Part shown: one piece after another, positions 53,505 through 62,898 of the stretch
Layout: every line of letters begins with the position of its first letter
Position numbering within the stretch: the stretch's first letter is position 1
Assembly: GCF_003143555.1 (NCBI RefSeq)
Contig: NZ_CP029347.1
Coordinates: 1,984,001 to 2,048,000, forward strand
From: Saliniradius amylolyticus
GTDB lineage: Bacteria; Pseudomonadota; Gammaproteobacteria; Enterobacterales; Alteromonadaceae
Reading direction: 5' to 3'
DNA length: 64,000 nucleotides
The notes under the pieces: model-generated
Database searches by the model: none
Seen by the model: the letters and a program-made list of their open reading frames with translations, nothing else
What the model was told of the DNA's origin: nothing
Program-made: the position numbers and the translations under genes

Positions 53505-53791
53505 TGGCTCGCCACGGAAGGCGAGTCATATCCAGCAGGGAAAGCCGAAGTCTCATAACTGCACGCCTATACAGGTATAATAGAACTAGCTCGAAATCGA
53601 ACCTCAACAACAAGAAAGGCGCTCGTTTTCTCCATAGTCACTCTTGTATCAGTCTGATATTAATGACATTTTTTACGTGGGTGTGTTTTTAGCGAGCACT
53701 CGGTTACACTGTGCTCACTTTCTACATGTCTTCTGGCACATGGCAACCTACCAAAAGGCCGTTAAAGGATTGTTTTAAAAGGAGTTAACCG

Positions 53792-53848
53792 ATGCCCTAT
53801 CCTCAAATCAGCTACAACCATCCCGTATTTAGTGCGCGTGCACGCTAA
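53792..53848 (+). CDS. Possible 18-residue peptide before the cassette
   Basis: MPYPQISYNHPVFSARAR is preceded by AAAAGGAG at good spacing. It ends six bases before the cassette boundary GTTAAA. It could be a leader frame that feeds ribosomes into the cassette gene, or the truncated start of an older gene. No family is recognised. Confidence 0.4.
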   Translation: MPYPQISYNHPVFSARAR

Positions 53849-53854
53849 TAACTG

Positions 53855-54335
53855 TTAAATGCCTATGAGTAATCGTGACGAGATCTTCAAGTACCATGAA
53901 CTGGCAAAGGATGCCGGGAATCGGCTTCGCTCATACATTTTGTCGGTTTCATCTGGTGCTACAGGCGTGTTCTTTCTTGCCTTGACGGCTGGCGGTGAGC
54001 GAGCTCTGTCTGCGCCTGAACAGTGGTTGCTTGTTCTCGCATTGTTGGCTTTCGTTACTACTGTCGGCCTATGCCTGTATGAGTTGCGCATAGATGCTAA
54101 GCGATTCTTCGCGTTAGCAAAGGAGCTAGAGAAGCCCGAAGAGGATCAGCGTTGGGAAGAGAATGAAAGGTACAAGTCGAAACGGTACTGGCTCATACAT
54201 GCCTCTTACGTCACTCTCGGGGTCGCCATTTGCGCCACTAGCATTTACTTGGTTCTGGCGATTGTCGGCATTTAACAAGCGCAGGCACAGGGACAAATTT
54301 GCCGCTGCGCTCCAAATTTGCCCGTGCTGCGGGCG
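53855..54335 (+). mobile_element. Solitary integron-type gene cassette
   Basis: A 481-base unit bounded by GTTAAA on both sides (53854 and 54335 junctions) contains one gene and ends in an attC-like site. Boundaries follow the rule for integrase-mediated recombination between G and TT. No integrase is in the window, so the insertion would have occurred by an enzyme encoded elsewhere. Confidence 0.75.
53859..54275 (+). CDS. Unknown small membrane protein (cassette gene)
   Basis: Protein of 138 residues of unknown family. Two hydrophobic segments (about 26-45 and 50-70) and a third at the C-terminus (about 112-137, YVTLGVAICATSIYLVLAIVGI) suggest a membrane protein with a charged cytoplasmic loop (EKPEEDQRWEENERYKSKR). 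Starts at 53859 or 53865 are possible; neither has a strong ribosome site of its own. The stop codon lies inside the attC core site. Confidence 0.7.
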   Translation: MPMSNRDEIFKYHELAKDAGNRLRSYILSVSSGATGVFFLALTAGGERALSAPEQWLLVLALLAFVTTVGLCLYELRIDAKRFFALAKELEKPEEDQRWEENERYKSKRYWLIHASYVTLGVAICATSIYLVLAIVGI

Positions 54336-54341
54336 TTAAAA
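54270..54341 (+). other. attC-like recombination site
   Basis: It begins with ATTTAAC (pattern RYYYAAC) and ends with GTTAAAA. Long arms pair imperfectly: GCGCAG with CTGCGGGC, CAGGGACAAATTTG with CAAATTTGCCCGTG. The central spacer CCGCTGCGCTCC is shared with the two sites near 30-31 kb. Extrahelical bases on one arm, as expected of attC. Confidence 0.8.
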
Positions 54342-54351
54342 ACACAAAAAA

Positions 54352-54371
54352 GGGGCCAAACGGCCCCTTTT
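54352..54371. terminator. Bidirectional terminator, mainly for fadJ
   Basis: GGGGCC and GGCCCC pair around a four-base loop. The minus strand continues TTTTTTGTG after the stem and the plus strand TTTTG. It lies 27 bases after the fadJ stop. Confidence 0.8.
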
Positions 54372-54397
54372 GCATGCTTGCTAACCGCGCTTAGCGA

Positions 54398-56518
54398 TTA
54401 ATAAAACGTCTTACCCTTTTCCGCCATTTCTTTTAAGATTGGCGCGGGGCTAAACTTATCGCCATACAAGCCGGCGTAGTGCTCTAGTCGAGCCACGACC
54501 TGTTTGATGCCTAAGCTGTCCATGTAATGGAATGGGCCGCCTAGGAACGGCGGGAAGCCAATGCCAAAGATGGCGCCGATGTCGCCGTCTCGGGGGCTTC
54601 GAATCACATCTTCTGCCAGACACAGCGCGGCTTCGTTCAGCATCAGCAGTACGCAGCGCTCGGATATCTGATCGTGGCTGAGTTTTTGCGACGGTGACAC
54701 GCCAAGCAGCGAATACACCGACTCGTCCACCTCTTTGCCCGGCTTCTTGCCGTTGTAGTCGTAAAAGCCTTTCTTGTTTTTCTTGCCCTTACGGTCGTCA
54801 TTCAAAAGCTTTTCAAAGGCATCGGGCGCCTGGAAGCGATCGCCCAGCTCAGCCTGCAGGATGGGCGAGATCTTGGCACCGATGTCGATGCCCACCTCGT
54901 CCAGCAGCTTGATGGGGCCTACCGGGAAGCCGAAGTTCAGCAGCGCGTCGTCGATCTGTTTGACCGGCTCGCCGCCCAGCAGAATATTGGCCGCCTCGTT
55001 CATATAGGGCGCCAGGATACGGTTGACGTAGAAACCGGCACCGTCTTTGACCACAATCGGCGTCTTGCCCTGCTTGCGGGCCATGTCCACGGTGGTAGAG
55101 ATGGTTTTGTCGCTGGTGCCCTTATGGGGAATAACCTCGGCCAGCGGCATCTTCTCCACCGGAGAGAAGTAATGCAGACCCACCACATTTTCCGGACGCT
55201 CAGCCTTGGCGGCAATCTGGTTAATGGGGATCGACGAAGTGTTTGTGGCAAAAATGGTGTCCTTGTGGCAATGCTTCTCCACATCGGCGACCATGTTTTG
55301 CTTCAGATCCAGGTCTTCAAACACCGCCTCAATCACCATATCGGCATCGTGAAAGCCGGAATAATCGGTGGTGCCGGTAATCAGCGACATCTGCTTTTGC
55401 ATCTCGGTCTTGCGCATAAAGCGGCGTTTGACCTTCTTCATCAGCAGGTCGTAGGCGTAATTCTTGGCGTTGGCGATGCCTTCGCTGCGAATGTCTTTGA
55501 TGCGCACCGGCAGGCCCGCCTTAGTGGCGGTGACAAAGGCGATACCGCCGCCCATCAGGCCGCCGCCTAACACACCCGCCTTTTTGAGTTCACCGGCATC
55601 CACGCCTTCAACGCCTTTTTCCTTTTTCATTTCGGTGGTGGCGAAGAAGATATTACGCAGCTGTTTGGACTCAGGTGTCATCACCAACTGGCCGAAGTGA
55701 TGGGCCTCGGTCTGATAGCCCTTTTTGCCGGATACGCCCGCTTCGATGCAGTCGATAATGCGATCCGGCGCCGGGTAATTGCCCCGGGTTTTCTTATTGG
55801 TTTGCTTGCGGGCCTGACTGAACATAATGTTGCGGCCCACTGGCGTGCGCTCCAGCAACTTGCCCGTCAGATTCAGTTTAGGACCACTGCGGTTGGGCTT
55901 GCGTTGATTCGCCAGTTTTACCGCCACATCCATCAGGATGGATTTGGGTACCACATCATCCACCAGGCCGTATTTCTTGGCCTGTTTGGGGCGAACCTGC
56001 TTGCCGGTCAGCATCAGGGTCATGGCCTTCTGAATGCCGATAAGCTTTGGTAAACGCTGCGTACCGCCGGAGCCGGGCAGCAGGCCGAGCTGGACTTCCG
56101 GCAGGCCCATGGCGGTTTTGTCTGAATCGGTACAGACCCGGTAATGGCAGGCCAGCGCCAGTTCCAGACCACCGCCCAGCGCCGGGCCATTGATGGCGGC
56201 AACGGTGGTGATCTTCATATTCTCCATGCGCTGGAAAATCGCCTGGCCGCCGGCGGCCAGTGCTTCGGCTTCGTCGGCCGACTGGCATTTATCCAGCATG
56301 GACACATCGGCCCCGGCCACAAAGGAATTATCCTTGCCAGAGATCAGCACCAGGCCTTTGATGGAAGAATCGGATTCCACCTCATCCAGGATCTGAGCGA
56401 TGTCGTCGGCAAACTCGCCTTTAAGGGTATTCATGCTCTCGCCGGGCACATCCATAGTGAGCACAGCGATGCCGTCATCACGGCGCGTCAGGGTAAAAGC
56501 AGACTTAGCGTCGGTCAT
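54398..56518 (-). CDS. fadJ: Fatty acid oxidation complex alpha subunit FadJ
   Basis: Bifunctional enoyl-CoA hydratase / 3-hydroxyacyl-CoA dehydrogenase, 706 residues. The hydratase half (about 1-190) has NSFVAGADVSML and a GPALGGGLELALACHYR oxyanion and active-site region. The dehydrogenase half has VLGGGLMGGGIAF and a C-terminal domain with YFSPVEKMPLAEVI. Together with FadI it makes the complex of short- and medium-chain beta-oxidation. It follows fadI by 10 bases. Confidence 0.95.
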   Translation of the reverse strand: MTDAKSAFTLTRRDDGIAVLTMDVPGESMNTLKGEFADDIAQILDEVESDSSIKGLVLISGKDNSFVAGADVSMLDKCQSADEAEALAAGGQAIFQRMENMKITTVAAINGPALGGGLELALACHYRVCTDSDKTAMGLPEVQLGLLPGSGGTQRLPKLIGIQKAMTLMLTGKQVRPKQAKKYGLVDDVVPKSILMDVAVKLANQRKPNRSGPKLNLTGKLLERTPVGRNIMFSQARKQTNKKTRGNYPAPDRIIDCIEAGVSGKKGYQTEAHHFGQLVMTPESKQLRNIFFATTEMKKEKGVEGVDAGELKKAGVLGGGLMGGGIAFVTATKAGLPVRIKDIRSEGIANAKNYAYDLLMKKVKRRFMRKTEMQKQMSLITGTTDYSGFHDADMVIEAVFEDLDLKQNMVADVEKHCHKDTIFATNTSSIPINQIAAKAERPENVVGLHYFSPVEKMPLAEVIPHKGTSDKTISTTVDMARKQGKTPIVVKDGAGFYVNRILAPYMNEAANILLGGEPVKQIDDALLNFGFPVGPIKLLDEVGIDIGAKISPILQAELGDRFQAPDAFEKLLNDDRKGKKNKKGFYDYNGKKPGKEVDESVYSLLGVSPSQKLSHDQISERCVLLMLNEAALCLAEDVIRSPRDGDIGAIFGIGFPPFLGGPFHYMDSLGIKQVVARLEHYAGLYGDKFSPAPILKEMAEKGKTFY

Positions 56519-56528
56519 GGTGTGCTCC

Positions 56529-57854
56529 TTATTCGGTTTCTAAGATCATGGCAGCGCCCAGGCCACCCGCGGCGCAGGCGGTACAAAGGCCGGTGCCACC
56601 ACCACGGCGGTTTAGCTCGTTGAGCATCTGGGTGATCATTCGGGTGCCGGTGGCGGCAAAGGGATGGCCGTAAGCAATGGAGCTTCCCATCACATTAAAT
56701 TTATCCATATCGATCTCGCCGGTGGCTTTATCCCGGCCCAGTTTTTCCTTGGCGAACTTGTCGCTGGCAAACATCTTCACGTTCGCCAGCGTCTGGGCAG
56801 CGAAGGCCTCGTGCATTTCGATAAGGGTCAGGTCACTCAAGCTCATGCCGGCCCGCTCCAGCGCAATAGGCGTGGCGTAGGACGGGCCCATCAGCATGTC
56901 TTCCCACACATCGATGGCGGAAAACGCATAACTGCGAATGTAGCCCAGCGGCTTGTAGCCCAGTTCTTTGGCGCGGCTTTCGGTCATCATCAGTACCGCC
57001 GAGGCACCATCGGTCAGCGGCGTGGCGTTGGCCGCCGTCACACTGCCGTGCTTTTTATCAAACACCGGACGCAGCTTGGCGTAGCTTTCCAGCCTGGAAT
57101 CGAAACGCACGTTGTTGTCCTGCTCCAGCGCACCTTTGTAAGGTTCGGCGTAAGCGGTCATCACCTCGTCTTTGAGCTTGCCCTCTTCCCAGCTCTTGGC
57201 CGCATTGGTGTGAGAGCGGTGAGCCAGCTCGTCCTGATCCTCACGTTTGATGCCGTGAGTCTTAGCCATCTGTTCGGCCGTTTGGCCCATGGACAGGCCG
57301 GTGGAATATTCGGCCACCGCCGGAGGCACCGGCAGTAGGTCCTTCAGGCCGAGCTTTTTCAGCACATTCCACTTCTGACCCAAAGTCTTGGTCTTTTGCA
57401 GGTCCACCAACGAGCGGGCCAATTTCTTGGAGACACCAATGGGGGATACAGAGGCCGAGTCGGCACCGCCAGCCACGCCCACGGAAATATTACCAGCCAT
57501 CATGGCTTCGGCGATATTGACCGTAGACTGGAAACTGGTGGCGCAGGCGCGGGAGACGCTGTAGGCATCGGTGTGCACATTCATGCCGGTACCCAGCACA
57601 ATTTCCCTCGCAATATTGGGCGCTTCGGGCATCTGCACCACCTGGCCGTACACTAGCTGGTCCACCAGCTTGGGGTCCAGCTCGTTACGCACCAGCATTT
57701 CGTTGACCACCATCTTACCCAGATCCACCGCCGGTACGCCGTGGAAGTAAGTGGCAAATTTGGCAAAGGGCGTTCTGAGGCCCGCGACAATGGCGATACG
57801 CTCGCCATTTCGGGTCGTCACCGACTGACCCGCGTTGGTTGATGTCTTAGACAT
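56529..57854 (-). CDS. fadI: Acetyl-CoA C-acyltransferase FadI
   Basis: 3-ketoacyl-CoA thiolase of 441 residues. The nucleophile Cys104 is in [11 protein letters not shown], the histidine lies in [10 protein letters not shown], and the second cysteine is in [12 protein letters not shown]. It is the beta subunit of the FadIJ complex, which cleaves 3-ketoacyl-CoA. The ATG at 57854 is preceded by an AGGACAG-type site. It lies 82 bases after the GMC gene. Confidence 0.95.
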   Translation of the reverse strand: MSKTSTNAGQSVTTRNGERIAIVAGLRTPFAKFATYFHGVPAVDLGKMVVNEMLVRNELDPKLVDQLVYGQVVQMPEAPNIAREIVLGTGMNVHTDAYSVSRACATSFQSTVNIAEAMMAGNISVGVAGGADSASVSPIGVSKKLARSLVDLQKTKTLGQKWNVLKKLGLKDLLPVPPAVAEYSTGLSMGQTAEQMAKTHGIKREDQDELAHRSHTNAAKSWEEGKLKDEVMTAYAEPYKGALEQDNNVRFDSRLESYAKLRPVFDKKHGSVTAANATPLTDGASAVLMMTESRAKELGYKPLGYIRSYAFSAIDVWEDMLMGPSYATPIALERAGMSLSDLTLIEMHEAFAAQTLANVKMFASDKFAKEKLGRDKATGEIDMDKFNVMGSSIAYGHPFAATGTRMITQMLNELNRRGGGTGLCTACAAGGLGAAMILETE

Positions 57855-57936
57855 GGACTGTCCTTTTAGTGGTCTGACCTGTTTAACGGGATTGTAACTT
57901 TTGTAGCCGCAAATGCAATGATTCGGGGGATTTAGC

Positions 57937-59547
57937 TCATTCGGCAGTCATTGCTGCCGCGATTTTTTCGGCCATCATCAGGGTTGTCGCGTTGGTATTA
58001 CCGCCGATAAGACTGGGCATCACCGACGCATCCACCACTTTCAGGCCATCAACCCCAATCACATCCAGTGACGTATCAGTCACACTGTCTGCGGATCTGT
58101 CACTGCCCATGCGACAGCTTCCCACTGGATGATAGATGGTTTCTGCCGATTCGCGAATATACTCTCGCCACTGGGCATCGGTCTGACAATCCGGACCCGG
58201 GCCTACCTCGTCAGCTCCAAGGCCAGTTAATGCAGGCTGTGACAGAATCTCCCGGGCCAGCTTAACGCCATCCAGGGTCACAGCCCAGTCCTCTTCAGCC
58301 GTCAGGTATTGCGGGTCGATGTGGGGCGCATGAATGGGGTTGGTCGTATTTAACCGGATGCGGCCACGACTGCGTGGATACAGGTTACACACATGCAAGC
58401 TGGTGCCATAACCGGCCTTAAGCTGTCGTCCATGGTCATGCAACTGCGCGGGCAGAAAATGGAACTGCAGGTCCGGCATGCCCGGTTTAGCCAGAGCGCT
58501 ACTGGCAAAGCCCGCTCCCTCGGCAATGTTGCTCGACAACATCCCCTTTCCTGAACTTAAGTATTGCCAGGCAGAGGCGAGCCAGTCCGGTACTGAAGCC
58601 AGCCCGATACCATAACCGGCCTTGTGAGGCAGGCGCTGGCGCAGAATCACATCCAGGTGGTCCTGCAGGTTCTCGCCCACACCGGGCCGATCCGCCACAA
58701 CGGGGATTCCCAGCTCCTTTAAGTGAGCGGCCGGCCCAATGCCAGACAGCATCAGCAATTGGGGCGAGTTAATGGCACCGCCGCACAGAATGACGTTTCG
58801 GCGGGCACGGAATTCCGTTAACTGGCGCTGATGCACCGCATGTACACCCACCGCGGTCTGGTTTTCAAAACAAACCCGGTGCACGGGCGTGTGAGTCAGA
58901 ATGTGTAAGTTAGCGCGTGACTGAACCGGCGACAGATAGGCTTTAGCGGCCGAGCAGCGCCGGCCATGTCGTTGGGTGACCTGATAGGTCCCCACCCCGT
59001 GTCGCTCTCGTCCGTTAAACCGCTGCCGATAAGGCAGTCCTGCCTGTTGACCGGCCCGAACAAACGCCTCGGTAACCGGCTCCACATAACGCAGCGGGCT
59101 GATGCTTAAGGGACCGTCCCGCCCCAAGTCATCATCGCCGGGCTCGGTCACGCCTTCCAACCGCTTAAAAACCGGCTCGACCGAGTGCCAGTCCCAGCCT
59201 TCGGCGCCGTTTTCTGCCCAATGATCGAAGTCCTGCTGCGCCCCCCGGATATAGCACATGGCATTAATCGACGAGGAGCCTCCCAGTGTTTTACCTCTGG
59301 GCCAGAATAAGCGCCGGTTATTTAATTCAGATTGTGGCGCGGTCTCATAGTGCCAGTTCACCGACGGAACTTTGGCCAGCCCCGCCAGACCGAAAGGGAT
59401 ATGGATAAACGGGTGTCGTCCCGGCCCTCCGGCTTCCAGAAGCGCTACCTGACAATCCGGGTTTTCAGACAGCCGTGATGCCAATACCGAACCGGCCGAG
59501 CCAGCCCCGACAATAATATAATCGTATTCAAAGGATGACTGGCTCAA
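57937..59547 (-). CDS. GMC family FAD-dependent oxidoreductase
   Basis: Choline-dehydrogenase/alcohol-oxidase-like flavoprotein of 536 residues. The FAD-binding motif is [13 protein letters not shown] (about 13-25), followed by the second GMC signature [14 protein letters not shown] and the C-terminal HPVGSCRMG with the catalytic histidine, then [15 protein letters not shown]. Substrate likely an alcohol of the lipid pathway encoded alongside; this is inference. The TTG start at 59547 follows AAGGAAAG. It ends the cluster from the acyl-CoA dehydrogenase. Confidence 0.85.
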   Translation of the reverse strand: MSQSSFEYDYIIVGAGSAGSVLASRLSENPDCQVALLEAGGPGRHPFIHIPFGLAGLAKVPSVNWHYETAPQSELNNRRLFWPRGKTLGGSSSINAMCYIRGAQQDFDHWAENGAEGWDWHSVEPVFKRLEGVTEPGDDDLGRDGPLSISPLRYVEPVTEAFVRAGQQAGLPYRQRFNGRERHGVGTYQVTQRHGRRCSAAKAYLSPVQSRANLHILTHTPVHRVCFENQTAVGVHAVHQRQLTEFRARRNVILCGGAINSPQLLMLSGIGPAAHLKELGIPVVADRPGVGENLQDHLDVILRQRLPHKAGYGIGLASVPDWLASAWQYLSSGKGMLSSNIAEGAGFASSALAKPGMPDLQFHFLPAQLHDHGRQLKAGYGTSLHVCNLYPRSRGRIRLNTTNPIHAPHIDPQYLTAEEDWAVTLDGVKLAREILSQPALTGLGADEVGPGPDCQTDAQWREYIRESAETIYHPVGSCRMGSDRSADSVTDTSLDVIGVDGLKVVDASVMPSLIGGNTNATTLMMAEKIAAAMTAE

Positions 59548-59568
59548 CAGAACTTTCCTTAACTCAGG

Positions 59569-60372
59569 TTACCGGTGACGATAGAGACGTTTTTCCATCA
59601 TACGAAGATAGCGCCCCTGCGGCAAAAAACGTTTTAGATACCAGGCAACCCGCCCTTCCCGGTGCGGCAGAATCATAAATTGCCCTTTTGCGGCTCGCTC
59701 AATAATCACCTGCGCCACGTCGTCGGCGGTCATGCTGGCTTTGGCAAACAGCCTTGCCACCCGGGTCTTCAGTTCCGGCTGCTGAGTGCGCATGTTTTTA
59801 TCCAGGTTGGTTTTAAAAAACGACGGGCAGACCACAGACACGTCCAGTCCGGCCGGAATCCATTCTAAGCGCAAGGTCTCGGAAAAGGCGACCACCGCTG
59901 CCTTTGTCGCATTGTAACTGCCCATCTGAGGAATAGGAGTGACACCGGCCTGAGAGGCGATGTTAATCACCTGACCTGAACCTTGCTGGCGAAAAAGTGG
60001 CCCAAAGGCATGGCACCCCCGCACAATGCCCAGCAGATTGATATCCAGAATCCACTGCCACTGCTCGATAGATTCGGCTTCCAGTGCCCCGGCAGTGGCG
60101 ACCCCGGCATTATTGATCAGAATATCAACGCCGCCCCAGGCCTCGGTGACCGCGGCGACAACGCTCTCCCAGTCCGCTTCGGAGGTCACATCCGCTTTAA
60201 GGGCGAGAACGTTACCGCCTTGCTGTTCCAGTTGCCGGGCGACGCTTTTGACATCCGCTTCATTTCTGTCGGTAATACACACTCTGGCCCCGGCCTGACT
60301 CCACTGCTGCGCCAGTGCCTGGCCCAGTCCCGAGCCACCGCCAGTAATAACCACCCGTTTTGACTGACTCAT
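59569..60372 (-). CDS. Short-chain dehydrogenase/reductase
   Basis: NAD(P)-dependent SDR of 267 residues. The nucleotide motif TGGGSGLG is at 10-17 and NNAG later. The catalytic Ser and YxxxK are in NIASQAGVTPIPQMGS and YNATKAAVVAF. I use the ATG at 60372 with AGGAGGCACC; the longer frame has no support. It is 8 bases after the next SDR and 21 bases before the GMC gene. Substrate unknown. Confidence 0.85.
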   Translation of the reverse strand: MSQSKRVVITGGGSGLGQALAQQWSQAGARVCITDRNEADVKSVARQLEQQGGNVLALKADVTSEADWESVVAAVTEAWGGVDILINNAGVATAGALEAESIEQWQWILDINLLGIVRGCHAFGPLFRQQGSGQVINIASQAGVTPIPQMGSYNATKAAVVAFSETLRLEWIPAGLDVSVVCPSFFKTNLDKNMRTQQPELKTRVARLFAKASMTADDVAQVIIERAAKGQFMILPHREGRVAWYLKRFLPQGRYLRMMEKRLYRHR

Positions 60373-60380
60373 GGTGCCTC

Positions 60381-61133
60381 CTAGCTGAACTTCCTGACCA
60401 CACTGAGCGGCATGATTTTCATCAGTGGCGCCATAAAGGCCCAGGGCCAGGTGGGCACAAAGCAATTGGCCTTTTCCTTATCGATGGCCTTTACCAACGC
60501 ACGACAGCCCGTTTCCCGGTCGACGATAAAGGGCACCTTTTCGACCTTTTCGTTGATTTCACTGCGGATAAAACCCGGATGAATGGTAGACACCACAATG
60601 GGCTTATTGAGTACATCCACACGGATGCCCTCCATCATATTGCTCAGGCCCGCCTTGGTCGCCGCATACACATTCAGAGCCCGGCGGAAACCGCGCACCG
60701 CACTAAATGAAGACATGGCTACCAGATGGCCGTGATTCTGTTCGCGGAAGATTTCCATGGCCGCTTCAGCCTGCGCCAGGGCCGCCACAAAGTTGGTCAT
60801 GGCGGTTTGCTTATTGGCCTCGAAATAGCCGGTACCGATAGAAGCCCCTTTGCCCATACCGGCATTAATGATGATGCGATCCAACGTCCCGAATTCGGTC
60901 TTGAACGCTTTAAACACCTCAAACACCTGATCGTGATCATTCACATCCAACGCCTTCAGACTCACCGTGACATCGGGGTTGATCGCCGCGACTTCCTGCT
61001 TGAGTTCTTCCAGCCGCTCGGTGCGCCGCGCACACAAAGCCAGGTTTTTCCCCTGTTTGGCGTATTCCAGCGCCATGCCCCAGCCTAAACCTGAGCTGGC
61101 GCCAGTGATCAGGATGTTGTTTCTTGTTGTCAT
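60381..61133 (-). CDS. Short-chain dehydrogenase/reductase
   Basis: Second SDR of 250 residues, with TGASSGLG (10-17) and the catalytic Ser and YxxxK in AMSSFSAVRG and VYAATKAGLS. C-terminal hydrophobic stretch WPWAFMAPLMKIM could contact the membrane. It differs clearly from the SDR next to it, so the two are not a recent duplication. It lies 11 bases after the histidine phosphatase gene. Confidence 0.85.
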   Translation of the reverse strand: MTTRNNILITGASSGLGWGMALEYAKQGKNLALCARRTERLEELKQEVAAINPDVTVSLKALDVNDHDQVFEVFKAFKTEFGTLDRIIINAGMGKGASIGTGYFEANKQTAMTNFVAALAQAEAAMEIFREQNHGHLVAMSSFSAVRGFRRALNVYAATKAGLSNMMEGIRVDVLNKPIVVSTIHPGFIRSEINEKVEKVPFIVDRETGCRALVKAIDKEKANCFVPTWPWAFMAPLMKIMPLSVVRKFS

Positions 61134-61144
61134 AATTCGTCCTG

Positions 61145-61831
61145 TTACTTGTAGGTGATCAGGTTTTCTTCGCCGTCAAAGGCAGAGTAATCGTTCAACG
61201 TGGACAGCCTGAGACCATTTCGGCCTTTCAACAAGCGCGACACGCCCGCATTGGCCAAAATCCAGTTTAGCTGCAAAAAGCCCTTCGGCTGCATCCCCAA
61301 AAGCGACTGCGCCAACACCGAAATCGGTCCACCGGATGTCACCACCAGAAGCCGTTTACCGGCGTGCTCACAGGCACGTTCGAGTGCATTCGCCACTCGG
61401 GTCTGAAACTGGGGCCAGGACTCCAGATAGTTGTCATCATCGTGTCCCTCCACCCAGCGATTGACCGCCTGCACAAAGGTCTCTTTAAATGCCTGCTGTG
61501 GATTCTCAAGCCCTTTCAGTTTGCGGCGCATGGTCTGAGCATTGGCAAAGTCCGGGTCCAACGCGGCGAGAATATTATGATGGTCGTACTCGTTCCAACG
61601 GGCATCTTCCTGCACCTCCGGTAACGGTGCCCCCATACCTTGCTGAATATTGTCCAGCGTCTGGCGATGGCGCAGCATGGCACCACAAATGACCCCGTCA
61701 AAGTGAATCCCCTGAGCGGCCAAAAACGCCCCAAGACGGCGGGCCTGAGTCTGCCCGATACCGGACAAGGCATCATAATCGTCTTTATCGAAACTGGCCT
61801 GGCCGTGGCGCACCAGATAGATCTTCAACAT
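61145..61831 (-). CDS. Histidine phosphatase family protein
   Basis: Phosphatase-fold protein of 228 residues. The RHG motif is LVRHGQASFDKDDYD and the second catalytic histidine region differs, being LVVTSGGPISVLAQ where most members have a GH motif. Catalysis is therefore uncertain. The ATG overlaps the APH-like gene stop by one base (TGATG). Confidence 0.8.
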   Translation of the reverse strand: MLKIYLVRHGQASFDKDDYDALSGIGQTQARRLGAFLAAQGIHFDGVICGAMLRHRQTLDNIQQGMGAPLPEVQEDARWNEYDHHNILAALDPDFANAQTMRRKLKGLENPQQAFKETFVQAVNRWVEGHDDDNYLESWPQFQTRVANALERACEHAGKRLLVVTSGGPISVLAQSLLGMQPKGFLQLNWILANAGVSRLLKGRNGLRLSTLNDYSAFDGEENLITYK

Positions 61832-62898
61832 CAGCGGCCCCGCTTAATCCGGCGGTGGCAACGCCAGATTAAATAGTTCACAAACAGCCAGAAGTGCTTA
61901 AAGGCCGGGTTGCGGGTCTGCTTATGGTGATAGCGGTAATAAATTTGCTGGGCGATGGCAGCTAACCGAAACAGGCCGTACACCTCATAGAAAGTAAAAT
62001 CCTCCACCTCAGCATTGGTCTTATCCAGGTAGTAATCCACCACCTGTCGGCGGGTTAACATGCCGGGCAGATGGGTCGGCTGACGGCGGGTGGACTGGGC
62101 CAGAAAATCATCGTCAGCCTCCACCCAATAGGCCAGCGTATTACCGAGATCCATCAGGGGGTCGCCAAGGGTGGCCAACTCCCAGTCCAGGATGGCATCC
62201 ACCTGAGTGGGCTCATCCGGATTTAGTACCACATTATCAAAACGAAAGTCGTTATGGGTCAGACAGATGTGTTCCTTATCCGGCACATTATCCACCAGCC
62301 AGTCGCGCACATATTGGGCCCCTGAGACATTCCAGGTCTTGGCATTCATATAACGCTTGTTCCAGCCATGGATCTGACGCTGGGTATAGCCCTCGCCCTT
62401 GGCGATGTGAGACAAATCGGCGGCCTGATAATCCACCTGATGCAGTTCGATCATGGCATCCAGCACATTGGTGCAGAGTGTTCGTATCTGGCGCTTATCC
62501 AGATTAAGGTCTCGTGGCAGATTTCGGCGCGGAATCACCCCCACACAGCGCTGCATCACATAAAACTCGCTGCCGATGACCGACTCATCCTCGCAATGCC
62601 CCAGCATCTCGGGCACATAGTCGTATACTGGCTTTAACGCCTTTTGCAGACGGTATTCGCGGCCCATATCGTGGGCGCCCTTGGCCTTAGTCCCCGCCGG
62701 GGCACGGCGCAAGATCACATCTTTTTCGGGGTAGCTCAGACAATAGGTCCAGTTCGATGCCCCCCCGCTGTATTGCTTAACCTCAGGCTGGCCGCTGAGC
62801 CCGTCAATATTGGCGTCTAACCAGGGCACCAGGGATTCAAGATTCAGCTCTTCACCCTGCCTGACCTTAGAGGGGGTATCGATTACTTTCTGTGTCAT
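61831..62898 (-). CDS. APH-like phosphotransferase (ACAD10/11 N-terminal type)
   Basis: Aminoglycoside-phosphotransferase-fold protein of 355 residues: the Brenner-type loop LTHNDFRFDNVVLN and the metal-binding AILDWELATLGDPL are clear. Proteins of this type sit next to acyl-CoA dehydrogenases (fused in animal ACAD10/11) and act on 4-hydroxyacyl-CoA. The gene overlaps the acyl-CoA dehydrogenase stop by one base. By analogy it would phosphorylate a hydroxyacyl-CoA. Confidence 0.85.
   Translation of the reverse strand: MTQKVIDTPSKVRQGEELNLESLVPWLDANIDGLSGQPEVKQYSGGASNWTYCLSYPEKDVILRRAPAGTKAKGAHDMGREYRLQKALKPVYDYVPEMLGHCEDESVIGSEFYVMQRCVGVIPRRNLPRDLNLDKRQIRTLCTNVLDAMIELHQVDYQAADLSHIAKGEGYTQRQIHGWNKRYMNAKTWNVSGAQYVRDWLVDNVPDKEHICLTHNDFRFDNVVLNPDEPTQVDAILDWELATLGDPLMDLGNTLAYWVEADDDFLAQSTRRQPTHLPGMLTRRQVVDYYLDKTNAEVEDFTFYEVYGLFRLAAIAQQIYYRYHHKQTRNPAFKHFWLFVNYLIWRCHRRIKRGR

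Larger units (their letters stand above)
53051..53791. other. Repeat-rich non-coding stretch before the gene cassette
   Basis: No gene is supported here. It contains one GTCATCCC-family palindrome (53163-53189), an imperfect inverted repeat of about 80 bases (53233-53311), and a perfect 11-base inverted repeat (53477-53504). The sequence between 53310 and 53560 has the look of a dispersed repeat. A weak promoter-like region near 53640-53740 precedes the short reading frame at 53792. Confidence 0.55.

Noticed and set aside
61640-61876. Plus-strand frames over the histidine phosphatase and phosphotransferase genes
   Set aside because: They overlap genes with clear family motifs and lack support.
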